NCBI RefSeq assembly: GCF_902686445.1
Contig: NC_062232.1
Span: 71,875,440 to 71,939,439, forward strand
Source: Sciurus carolinensis
Taxonomy: Eukaryota > Chordata > Mammalia > Rodentia > Sciuridae
DNA length: 64,000 bases
Reading direction: 5' to 3'
This document shows, piece by piece, positions 35,991 to 45,819 of the stretch. Below the pieces are notes generated by a model, which saw only the letters and a list, made by a program, of their open reading frames with translations, ran no database searches and had not been told where the DNA came from. How positions within the stretch are numbered: position 1 is the first letter of the stretch; every line of letters starts with the position of its first letter. Both the position numbers and the translations under genes were made by a program.

Positions 35991-36517
35991 AAGACCTAAA
36001 TATCTATCTTCAACGTGCTCACTAGAGACAAAATACATATGCAAAAATCATGCCCCCAGTTACCACTTCTGGTGGTTGTTACATCTTTCATAATCTAATT
36101 ATTTCACCCTGAATGTTCATGCATTGTCTCATATGTGGTTTTTTGTCAGATACCTCACATTTAAACAATAATGTTCTGCCATTGTCCCTAGAATTTCACG
36201 CCTATCTCAAAAGCAAAATATATTTAATCCATTTGCAAGAGTCCCCAAAACCTTACTGTTCAACACTGCCAAAATGTTCAAGTCTGACATCACCTGAGAC
36301 TCAAGGCAATCTCTTGTGTGAGTGTCTATAAAAATCAATATATACATAAAATATTTCTCTTCCTAAAGCTAGACATAAGAGCATTGAAAAGAGGGATGGG
36401 ACCAAAGAAAGACTGAAATCCAACTAAGAAAAAAAGTTCTATAGCTTTTTGTCTGGCATCTTGGGGAACATGGCAACATGATGCTTTTTTTTTTTTCCCA
36501 AAATGCTTATATAGCTC

Positions 36518-36969
36518 TGTTGGGACGAATGACACTTTAACTAACTCAGACTGACTCCTTACTTCCTGGTGAGTGAGCAGGATCAAGGCCACAAAGGCGG
36601 TTTCAATAGTTAATGACGATAAACCGGACCACCGTCAGGGATTGGTTAACAACAGTTCCGTGAACGTGATCAGCTTGTGCTTGCCATATAGTCCAATGGG
36701 ACTCTTGCCTGCATGAACCCCCCCTGCCTTGCTGACCTTTAAACTGATTGGGTCCTGCCTAGCCCCCACCCTACATAAAAGCTGTATGACGTCCTCAATA
36801 AACGAGTTCCTGCTGTGACGGGTCTCCCTGACACGTCTGTTTGTCCTCCGGCTGGAGGGCTGGGTGCGGGTGGTCAGTCAGCCCTACCTTTCCCGGTCTG
36901 ACCTTGTTGGGGAGTGTCCCCTTCCCTTGTCACTGGTCGAGAAGAGCAGGGGGGCTTAAGACCCCAACA
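36518..36969 (+). promoter_or_regulatory. 5' LTR of the ERVK-type provirus
   Basis: 452 bp, TGTTGGGAC...CCCCAACA. U3 carries an inverted CCAAT box (ggattggtt, about 36642), a CCAAT box (gtccaatgg, 36691), and a TATA-like cataaaag (36774). The polyadenylation signal AATAAA is at 36797-36802, very close behind the TATA-like box. A GT-rich and T-rich U5 follows. It could act as a plus-strand promoter; no evidence of use is visible here. Confidence 0.9.
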
Positions 36970-36971
36970 TC

Positions 36972-36989
36972 TGGTGCCCAACGTCGGGC
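36972..36989 (+). other. Primer-binding site, Lys-tRNA-like
   Basis: The 18 bases tggtgcccaacgtcgggc start two bases after the LTR. They match the complement of the tRNA-Lys(1,2) 3' end except at two positions, which fits class II elements (hence ERVK). Confidence 0.85.
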
Positions 36990-37091
36990 CTCTCAAGGCT
37001 GAACCGCAGCCAAAGTGAAGAGGCAGTTTTGAAACCGAAAGTACCGGCAGATCAGGCCAAGTGAGTTCCGAGGTAAGGCATCCCTGAAAAG

Positions 37092-38655
37092 ATGGGGCAA
37101 ACACACCACACTTGGTGACCCTGCGCTCTCAGCTCTTAGACTCATGCTGAAGAGTAGGGGCCTTGAGTTGTCTGATACACAGGCAGAAAAAGCCTGGGAC
37201 ACCTTTACTCGGGTGGCTCCTTGGCTTCCTGCTGCTAATCTTTTTGACTGGTCCACATGGGATCGTGTAGAACAACTTGTTAGGAAGAGGGAAATTGGTT
37301 TAGGGGAGGGTCCCCCATTGGGAGTCTACCCTACATTATCCACCCTTAAGGCCTGCTTCTCTCCAGGACCTCCCAAAGGGGGCTCCCAGCCAGCTCCTCC
37401 TGTTGCATCTCCTTCCAGAAACTTGCCACATAGTAAACAACGTTGGGAGACCTTTAATGAGGAGCCCAATCCATCTCCATCTGCTCCTCCCGAGGTTGAG
37501 GAACCATGAGGGCAGCCAGCCTCTACACATAGGGAGGGCCCACTTCCTCCCCGGGGAGGCTCATTGCCACCATCTTGTCCGGATGGCGGGAAATCTTCCC
37601 AGCGGCCATTTTATGATACTGGGGGAGAACGCACTGACTCTACCCTCCCCCCTCCCTATATGGCCTTCCCGGTAAATGCTAACCCAGGGGGTAACCGGCC
37701 TGCTATATGGTACCCATGGGAGGCACAAGATTTAAAGGAACTAAAGAAAGCTGTTTCAGAGGATGGGCCCAATTACCCTTGGGCTGAAACCATCCTCCAG
37801 GGCCTCGCCCACCAGCGGTGCACCACTCAGGATTGGAAGAACCTAACTAAAGCTGTCCTTCCTGGTCCTTTATATCTAAAGTGGTGTGCCTTTTTTAATG
37901 AAGAATGTCATGCTCCGGCTGAACGGAACCAGGCCGCTAACCCTCCCATCCCAGTTACTTATGGGATGCTCTCGGGATCCAGTGACCAATTCTCTACTGG
38001 CCTCTTACAGGTTGCCATTCCGGCCCCATATCAAGAACAAGTAAGAACCCTAGGGTTGGCAGCATGGAAAAAGCTAGAGGAGGGTCCCTCAGAACCCCCC
38101 ATCGCAGGAATTACCCAGAAGGCAACTGAGGACCTAGCAACCTTCATTGAAAGGGTAGAAAGAAGCCTTCAGAGAAAATTTCCTCCGGGGCCCCTAAGAG
38201 ATCAATTTGTTAAAATGTTAGTTTGGGAAGGAATGACTACCGATCACAAATTGGCCTGTGCAGGGATGAAAGATCGCTCCACGGGAAGGTGGATAGTGGC
38301 TACCAAAGATATTGGCATGCAAGTGCATCAGTCTCAATCCTTGGTTGCAGCCCTACAGGCCCAAACTGCCTCACTTGCTGAGTCTATCATGGCAGCCTTG
38401 TCACCAGTCGCAGCTAAGGGCAAAGGAGTATGTTATGGCTGCGGGCAACCAGGCCACTTCAAGAGGGATTGCCCCACTGGTCGGGTGAGTTCTGAGGTTC
38501 TGTGCGGACGCTCTAGGGGTTCAGCTCAAAGTCCGACCAGTTCAGCTCAAAGGCTGACCACCCCCAAAACACCTTGCCCAAGATGCAGAAAGGGATTCCA
38601 TTGGCAGAAGGATTGCAAATCTAAATTTGACATTGAGGGGAAACCTTTAAACTAA
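37092..38655 (+). pseudogene. gag: ERV gag remnant (matrix, capsid, nucleocapsid)
   Basis: Gag is the virion structural polyprotein. An ATG-GGG start (myristoylation-type Met-Gly) at 37092 is followed by a frame break within 30 bases; the main frame then runs from before 37144 to 38655 with one in-frame TGA at 37507-37509. Matrix-like sequence lies before the stop, a proline-rich stretch around it, capsid from about 37665 with a major-homology-like segment near 38120-38240, and two zinc knuckles at the end: CYGCGQPGHFKRDC (about 38429) and CPRCRKGFHWQKDC (about 38575), both of the CX2CX4HX4C type. The second knuckle ends shortly before the gag stop. Two zinc knuckles are usual for betaretroviral gag. 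It is defective as it stands. Confidence 0.92.
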
Positions 38656-39188
38656 TCAGGGGTCACCCTCCAGCCTTGTCACACAAAGGAGGTTTCTCCC
38701 CCAATAGCCCCCCTAAGGCACATTGGACTGTTCCCATTGTCCCCGGAGTCAGGCCAAAATTGGACATTTTTATAGCAGGAAAGAAATTCCGCTGTCTCAT
38801 CGACACTGGAGCAGATAGGACTGTGTTAAGAAAGGAGGAAGTTCCACCTCAATGGAGGTTGATTCCTGGCCCCCAGTTGCTTGGGGTAGGAGAAGAGACC
38901 AAAGATTGGCTCAAATGGTGGGATGTGGACGGTGCCCAGGGAGATGTGCGCCCTCTCGTGGCCTCAGGTCTTACTGCAAATTTACTAGGACAGGATACCT
39001 TAGGGGAAGCAGAGGTCTATATAACAACTGATCACAAGGCAGTGTATGATGACCTCCTTGAGCAAGAGGAATATGAACAACAATTTAATCTATCTGGCCC
39101 TTTTAGCAATTACAGAGGAGACCCTCTTTTTGAGGCATCTAGGCAGAAGGTCCCAGCTACACAGGTAAAGCCTCACCCCCAATCCTAA
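38637..39188 (+). CDS. pro: ERV protease open frame (pro)
   Basis: Aspartic protease that cleaves the viral polyproteins. The open frame is reached from gag by the -1 shift at 38646. It has the active-site motif CLIDTGADRTVL (about 38794-38829) and the C-terminal 'LLGQDTL' motif (about 38985). No stop interrupts it until TAA at 39186-39188. Unlike exogenous betaretroviruses no dUTPase-like domain precedes the protease, and the total is only about 184 codons. It has no start codon of its own. It is an intact frame in a provirus whose other genes are broken, so expression is unlikely. Confidence 0.82.
   Translation, partial: GETFKLIRGHPPALSHKGGFSPNSPPKAHWTVPIVPGVRPKLDIFIAGKKFRCLIDTGADRTVLRKEEVPPQWRLIPGPQLLGVGEETKDWLKWWDVDGAQGDVRPLVASGLTANLLGQDTLGEAEVYITTDHKAVYDDLLEQEEYEQQFNLSGPFSNYRGDPLFEASRQKVPATQVKPHPQS
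38646..38652 (+). promoter_or_regulatory. -1 ribosomal frameshift heptamer (gag-pro)
   Basis: The heptamer TTTAAAC is in the exact gag phase T TTA AAC, and the gag stop TAA follows at 38653-38655. The pro frame is -1 relative to gag and opens at 38637, so the overlap is only 19 bases and contains this heptamer. A possible stem of 5 bp (cctcc 38667-38671 with ggagg 38688-38692) lies about 14 bases downstream. Family knowledge: class II elements express pro by such slippage. Confidence 0.82.
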
Positions 39189-41793
39189 GGGCCACTCTTC
39201 CAATAACGCCAGTCATTCAATGACTCCCAGATGCCCCAATATGGGTGGAACAGTGGCCATTACCCCAAAATAAGCTCCAACATTTAAGAAATATTGTACA
39301 AGAACAACTAACCTTAGGTCATATCAGACCATCTCTAAGCCCCTGGAATAGTCCAGTTTTTGTCATCCAAAAAACATCAGGAAAATGGAGGATGCTTCAG
39401 GATCTCAGGAAAATTAATAGTTGCATGGTTCCAGTGGGAACCCCTTTAAGGGGTCTTCCCTGGATCCCCTCTATCCCAAGAGATCTCTTACTTCTTGTTA
39501 TTGATATCAAAGATTGTTTCCTCTCAATACCACTCCACCCAGACGATTGTGAGAAGTTTGCTTTCTCAGTGCCCTCTACCAATTACCAAGGACCAGATGA
39601 ACATTATGAATGGGTGGTTCTACCCCAAGGCATGGCAAACAGTCCTGCATTTTGTCAACATTTTGTTTCTGAGCTCCTTCAACCCCTATGAAAAAGGCCA
39701 CAAATTACTTTGTATATTTACATGGATGACATTATTATAGGAGCCACTAATGCCCTACAACTAAGCTCAGCATACAAAGAACTCCAAGGCCTTCTGGAGA
39801 AAGGAGGACTACATATATCTAATGATAAGGTCCAAACTGTCCCTCCCTTCAAGATACTGGGAACTGAGCTTAAATTGGATTCTGTTTGTCCCCTTAAACC
39901 TCAATTACTCCTCCAATCCTCCTATTCCTTGGTTGATTTACAAAAATTATTAGAGGAACTTAATTGGTTGAGACCATGGCTTCCTATCTCTACAGAGGAC
40001 ATCCTCCCTCTCTTTGACCTGCTATGGGACAAAGATCCAACAAACATTATTACCCTAACTCAAGACCATCAACATATACTCCAAAATATACAAGCAGCCC
40101 TTAACTCTACCCGGTTGGCTCAATACCGGCCTGAAGACTGCCTTAGCCTCTGGATTCTCCCCGGTTCTCAGCTGTCCACTGCAGCCATAACTCATCGGGG
40201 AGAGCCCCTACAATGGATATACGTAGTCATAGGGGCGGCTTCTAGGGTCTACGCTCACCTAGACCAATTGGCTGACCTTATAATTAAAGGCAGAGATACT
40301 GCCCTTAGGCAACTATGGAAAAAAAGCCTAATGTTTTGACAGTGCCCTATCGCCTGTCAGATTTTGAATGGGTTCAAAGGAATAACAATAGAGTATCCTG
40401 TGCATTGGAGGGTTTCTTAGGGAAGATTGATTGCCATTATGGGTCAACCAAATGGGTGTCCTCATTTTCAAAACTAAAATGGGCACCCCCTATACTTTTT
40501 TCCACTAAACCCTTCCCTAAAGCTGTAAATGTATTCACAGATGGAGGAAAAGAGGGATCTGCTGTTGTAATTTACCCCCCCTCTCCCAGATTAGAGAAAC
40601 AGGAAGTAATTACCCATTTTGAACCAGTTATTGGATCAGCACAATTTAAGGAGTTATATGCAATTGCTATGGCCCTAACTCAAGTACAAGAACCCATGAA
40701 TCTTTTCTCAGACAGCCTATATGTGGTAAACCTGCTACCTACATTGGTCTCTTTATATATCAAGTTAGATAAAAATCCTATTACTCCCTTGATGATCCAG
40801 GTACGGTCCTTGTTAAAGGAGCATGTTGAACCCATATTCTTACAGCATCTAAGAGGACATCAAAATCTACCCGGCTCCCTTGCACAAGGCAATGCTGTGG
40901 CCGACCAGTTAGCCGCATCAGGGACTTCAATAGCTACGGCCCAACCTCAACAGGACTTACAACTAGCCCAAGGCCTTCATGTCCTGACTCATTTAAATTG
41001 GAGAGGGTTACATCATAAGTTTCCTTTGGTCTCCGCAAAGGACTTAAAAAGATTGTAAGAACCTGAAAATCTTGCCTACCTTTCTTACAGGTTCCACCTC
41101 TCCAATCCCCTGGGGTAAACCCCAGAGGTCTAAAACCTAACATTATCTGGCAAACTGATGTAACTCATTATACACCATTTGGAAAATTAAAATATATATT
41201 CATGTCTATTGATACTTACTCCCAAGCCTGCTGGGTCATTGCTCACTCTGGTGAAAAGGCCAAGCACGCTGAAAGCCATTTCTTACAATGTTTTGCCATT
41301 TTAGGCTTGCCTCAACAAATCAAAATGGATAATGGACCCTGTTTTATAAGTAAATCATTACAAGAATTTTTCAACAATTGGCATATTAAACACACTACAG
41401 GAATCCCATATAATCCAAAAGGACAAGCCATAATTGAAAGACATAATAAAACTTTAAAAAATCAAGTAATAAAACAAAAAGGGGAAAATAACCCCCATGA
41501 TCAATTAAGAACAGCAATGCTTACATTAAATATTTTAAATTTCTCAAAAAAATCAGCCTTTAACTGCCTTCCAACGACACTAGGCCAATCAGGTGCCTTA
41601 CCTGAAAGTTGAAGTTGAATGGAAAGATCCTTTAACTGGATGCTGCCGTGGTCCTGATCCACTAATAAGTGGTGGCAGAGGTTTTGGATGTGTATTCCCA
41701 ATTGGAGAACCAAACCCTATCTGGGTGCCCGCCAGGAACCTCAAATACCATCAACCAGAACAATATAATTCACCCAAGAGCACACCCTCTTGA
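39143..41793 (+). pseudogene. pol: ERV pol remnant (RT, RNase H, integrase)
   Basis: Pol is -1 to pro and overlaps it by 46 bases (39143-39188). RT: 'SPVFVIQKTSGKWRMLQDLR' (from 39350), first catalytic Asp in 'VIDIKDC' (39499), 'LPQGMANSPAFCQ', and the catalytic YMDD (39718-39729). In-frame TGA stops at 39221-39223 and 39689-39691. At the A run near 40320 the frame shifts by one; RNase H follows with its four acidic positions (FTDGG 40534, FKELYA 40647, FSDSLY 40707, AVADQL near 40897). A second break lies near 41055. The integrase core (about 41080-41612) keeps D, D and E in 'TDVTHY', 'MDNGP' and 'IERHNKT', and a further break near 41600 leads into its C-terminal domain ending near 41793 ('GRGFGCVFPI', 'PIWVPARNL'). 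Confidence 0.92.
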
Positions 41794-43499
41794 GGTATGT
41801 TTACCGAAAGTATTCTAAAATCCCTCCTCCTCCTCCAACTTCGACTCAGCTGTTTCTGCTTCCATTCCCCAGCCCAGCCCACCTAGTCCTCCTGCCATGA
41901 GGTCCTACATACACCAGTGTGGAGGGAGCAACCATCAGTGGCATGTCCTAGTAAGGAGTATGATATAGTAGCCCCAGTCCCCACAAGTATTGGGAGATAA
42001 TTGTTTCAAATTTTCTGTGTCCAAACCTGAATTGATTACTAACCAGGAATAAGGGTTAAAATGCCCTAGGCATCAAGTTTCTGCTGGAACATTTTAGCCC
42101 CTTTCAGATCCAGATCTCAGTCAAGGCTTACATTGAAATGTAAATAGAGAAAGCCTGAAGACTCAGTAGGAGACAGGTCTCAAACCCAAGAAAAAAAAAA
42201 AAAAGAGCAAAAAGTCTTACCTGAACTCCAGCAAAAGTAAATTTTATGGTGCTTTACTAAAGTAATTAACGGCCGTATCATTTTTCCAGGACTCTTGTTT
42301 TTTTTGAATTCTACATTTTTTTTTTTGAGCTCATGACTTTTTTGATCAGTTCTATTTTTTTTATTCAACTAGTTTTTGAACATCTGTTACATTGCAATGG
42401 AGATTCACCTATGAAGTTTCAAGGCCTTTGATTTTGTGTTATGTGTATGTCGTGCTGTCTGGTGTCATGTTTTGTCTGTATCAAAACTGAGCGCTCCTAA
42501 AATTAAAATTTAAAAATGGATCCAAATATTTTTAATTCACGTGATTTAAAGAGGTTCAATTTAAATTGGGTAAACTAATAGAAGTAAAATGTCTTGAAAA
42601 TAACTTGCAAGTCTCTAGGTGGTCAAACTAATATAATGTTGATGTTTATAAAATGTCTAACATCAATTTTTCTAGGACTTTCCTCCAACAAGAAAAAGCT
42701 GGAAAATACTGTTCAGGACACTTGTCTAATATCTTGTTTTTTTTTTTTAAGAAAATAAGTGAATTAGAATTGACATGCATGGGATTACTCAAATGTGTTT
42801 GTAGAGAAAATTGTTTTGTGTCATCACTAAACTAAAAACAAGGTTACTAAGAGTTATGTCCTAACAGATACAATTCTATATACGAAGGGTAGCAAAAGTT
42901 TCAACTGTTTCAATTAGAGTACTATAAATAACAAAATATTTAATCTTGTTAAAATAGAGTAATTTATCTAAATTCAGAAACATTGGAGTATACAATTATG
43001 GTTAAACAACTGTTAGAGTATTGTACTACTCTTTGTATATTAAATGTGTTCATATTTTCCAGGTATACAAGTTTTTAAAGCAGGGAATTTATCAAGCTGC
43101 TATTCTCCAGATTAAACTTGTCTGTAATGGTAATTTTAAACTTATATAGAGTAAATTTTATTGGGGATTTATTTCTATCATTTAATGTTCTATTATAGGA
43201 TAGGATATATGTAAAATTTGTTACTTATTACACTGAGAAAATTTTAAGTGTAAATATATTTCTAAAGGTTAGAGCCTAATTTGTTTAAAGGTTAATATTG
43301 TGAAACATAAAAACATTTTGCCACACAAAAGGAAAGTTAAAAGCTCTCTCAGCCTTTCTTTAATTCATGTTTTAGATATAATGTTAAATTGTGTTAACTA
43401 ATGTTCATATAGACTCAGGAGTCAATATATGTAAACTGCTTAAAATGACATTTAAAAAGAGTGTAATGCGCAGTACCAAAATGGGACAACAGTGATTAA
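41794..43499. other. Spacer of the provirus; no surface env recognised
   Basis: The place where the surface subunit of env would be expected. 41800-42180 is GC-moderate ('cctcctcctcctccaacttc'); 42180-43460 is AT-rich, has poly(A) and poly(T) runs, and no frame over 62 codons. I see no recognisable surface-subunit sequence. It may be a decayed env, an AT-rich insertion, or a replaced segment; no target-site duplication was found. Confidence 0.6.
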
Positions 43500-44043
43500 G
43501 ATTAGGGTCTCTGATCTCATAACTTTGGACAGTGGACTTCCTTGAGAGCTACACAGAGCTCCTAACATTGCACTTTGCAGTTCTACCATCTTAGATCTAC
43601 AGGCTCAACTTGATTCCTTGGCCACTGTTGTCCTGCAAAATCGTTGTGGTTTGGATCTGCTAATGGCAAAGGAAGGAAGGCTTTGCCTGTTCCTTGGTGA
43701 GAAGTGCTGTTTCTACGCCAACCGCTCTAGCATTGTACAAGATAAAATCAAAAACCTACAAGAAGATCTGGAACGTCGTAGGAGCCAGCTCCACTCTAAT
43801 TTCCTCTAGTCTGGGTTACACGGGTGGCTCCCCTACTGCCTCCCGCTTAGGGGACCGCTAATCACCATTATCCTTGTGTTCACCTTTGGGCCTTGCATAA
43901 TCAATAAGCTTATCCATTTACTGAAAAGCCAGGCTAAGTCTGTGCAGCTCATGGTGGTCCGACAGCATTATACTGCCCTTCATATTGATGATTGGGAGCC
44001 CTATAGGATCATGGATCACTCGTATCAGGACACTGGGGTCTAA
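43500..44043 (+). pseudogene. env: ERV env transmembrane-subunit remnant
   Basis: The transmembrane subunit anchors env and mediates fusion. Here a frame with '[10 protein letters not shown]' (the conserved segment known as the immunosuppressive domain, about 43636) is followed by CLFLGEKCC (CX6CC, 43684), the disulphide motif of gamma-type and type-D envelopes, and then a helix-like '[13 protein letters not shown]'. An in-frame TAG at 43807-43809 breaks it; the same frame then resumes with a hydrophobic anchor ('GPLITIILVFTFGPCII') and a short cytoplasmic tail ending in TAA at 44041-44043. The N-terminal half and fusion peptide are not recognisable. Defective. Confidence 0.88.
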
Positions 44044-44326
44044 GTGTCTCTCCCTTAAGTCTTGCTCCTCCTGAGGGGCCCGCCTGAAGTGCTAAGGTGG
44101 TAGTCAAAGACGGGTAAGATTCATGGGGAGCTCATACTGACCTAAGACAGGAAATGAGGGCTAGAGCCTCATTGTCCAATGATGGGTAAGGATGTTACTC
44201 TGCCGTGGACAACGTAAGACAGGCACACCTTCGAGTAAGGCGGACCCACAAACTGCTAAGGTGATGTTCCCTGATGGGTAAGACCCTCCCAGGGGCAACC
44301 TAAGACAGACACACCCTTAATATAAA

Positions 44327-44342
44327 ACAAAAAAGGGGGATG
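44327..44342 (+). other. Polypurine tract
   Basis: A purine run (aaaacaaaaaaggggga with one C) directly precedes the 3' LTR and would prime plus-strand DNA synthesis during reverse transcription. The two bases tg separate it from the LTR start as I place it. Confidence 0.85.
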
Positions 44343-44790
44343 TGTTGGGACTACTGACACTTTAACTAACTCAGACTGACTCCTTACTTCCTGGTGAGTG
44401 AGCAGGATCAAGGCCTCAAAGGTGGTTTCAATAGTTAATGATGATAAACCCGACCACCGTCAGGGATTGGTTAACAACAGTTCCGCGAACGTGATCAGCT
44501 CGTGCTTGCCATATAGTCCAATGGGACTCTCGCCTGCGTGAACCCCATGCCTTGCTGACCTTTAAACTGATTGGGTCCTGCCTAGCCTCCACCCTGCATA
44601 AAAGCTGTGACTTCCTCAATAAACGAGTTCCTGCTGTGACTGGTCTCCCTGATGCGTCTGATTGTCCTCCACCGGGAGGGCTGGGAGCGGGGGGTCAGTC
44701 AGCCTTACCTATCCCGGTCTGACCTTGTTGGGGAGTGTCCCCTTCCCTTGTCGCTGATCAAAAAGAGCAAGGGGACTTAAGACCCGGACA
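44343..44790 (+). repeat. 3' LTR of the ERVK-type provirus
   Basis: 448 bp, TGTTGGGACT...ACCCGGACA. It matches the 5' LTR with about 33 substitutions and small indels, including shorter text at 'aaccccatgcc' and 'gctgtgacttcc'. AATAAA lies at about 44619. It is followed by the duplication tagctc. Confidence 0.92.
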
Positions 44791-45400
44791 TAGCTCTGCC
44801 CCTATGACTTTGCTGGTTGCAGTTCACAAAGTCTCTCTCTTGAATGGTTTCTGCTTGATTCCTGCAACTTTTTTCATCAGACATCCCATATTACTGGCAT
44901 CTCTTAATCTCAAGTGTTTCCACAGCAGCTTCAGCTTTTTTCTCACATCTTTTCACACAGTAAACTTGGATAAAAGTAATCAGCAATATTCATGTCACTG
45001 CCTGAATTCTGTGCCTCTTTGAAATTTCCTCCACCATATTAACTAATCATTCACCTTTACATTCAGTCTCACAGAAAGTCTCAGGACATAGGCATAATGT
45101 AAACAATTTCTTTGTCATAATGTAACATGAATGACTTCTAGTCCTATTTCCAATAGAGTCCTACTTCTCCTCTGAAGCCCCAGAGTACAATCTTTACTTT
45201 CCACAGTCCAGTTAGCATTCTGGTCTTTTGAATTTCCACCAGAATCACACATTAAGCTCTACTTACAGCTATTTAAAGTTTGTGATGCTTGCATATCTAA
45301 TCTTTTCAAAATTTCTCCCTTAAACGCAGAAAAAACTCCAAAAGCTTGTGAACCTCATGTTCAGTTTAATCACAATAACCCCATTCACAGTACCAATTTT

Positions 45401-45815
45401 TGTTTCAGTCAGATTTTTCATTGCTGTAACAAAAAGACCTGACAATAATAATTAGAGGAGAAAGAAGTTTATTTGGTGCTTACAGTTCAGATGACCAACT
45501 CCAAAGCTCTGGCCCCAAGATGAGGCAGAATGTCAAATCAGAATGTTATGGTGGAGGAAATCAGCTCAGGATATGACCACCTGGAAATAGTGAATTTTGA
45601 TTACCAGGAACAAAATATATACCCCCAAATCATATCTTCAGTGACCTACTTCCTCCATCCACACCCTACCTACTACAGTGATCCCCTATCTAAATCAGTT
45701 AATCAAGTCATTAATTAGGTTTTACCTCTTAGACTTATTATTTCACCTCTTAAGATTCATGCATTGTCTTACACATAATATTTTTGAGGTCACTTCATAT
45801 CTAAACCATCAGTGT
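45401..45815 (-). repeat. MaLR 5' LTR (antisense)
   Basis: The plus strand starts 'tgtttcagtcagatttttca' and shows 'aaaaagacctgac', 'ccaagatgaggcagaatgtc', 'gacctacttcctccatccac' and ends 'tcatatctaaaccatca'. The primer-site-like 'gtaccaattt' is directly outside on the internal side. Same LTR type as at 13110. Confidence 0.75.
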
Positions 45816-45819
45816 TGTT

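Larger units (their letters stand above)
36518..44790 (+). mobile_element. ERVK-type (class II) provirus, defective
   Basis: Two LTRs (36518-36969, 44343-44790) both read TG...CA and are flanked by the exact 6-bp duplication tagctc (36512-36517, 44791-44796). Between them: Lys-like primer site, gag, pro, pol, a spacer, env transmembrane remnant and a polypurine tract. The 6-bp duplication, primer site, two zinc knuckles and gag/pro/pol in successive -1 frames are class II (betaretrovirus-like) traits. By eye the LTRs differ at about 33 of 445 aligned positions (about 7%) plus two or three short indels. Stops and frame breaks occur in gag, pol and env, so it is a fossil; the pro frame alone is open. 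Confidence 0.93.
35991..45819 (-). mobile_element. MaLR provirus, antisense, host of the ERVK provirus
   Basis: A 5' LTR on the minus strand (45401-45815), internal sequence (44797-45400 joined to 36173-36517), and a partial 3' LTR (about 36008-36172, ending 'gatacctcacatttaaac'). The internal parts read continuously once the class II provirus is removed: 'atatagctc' on the left and 'tagctctgcccctatgact' on the right, exactly the MaLR wording. Internal text also aligns in style with 11872-13109 ('gagactcaaggcaatctctt', 'gggatgggaccaaagaaaga'). Confidence 0.72.
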
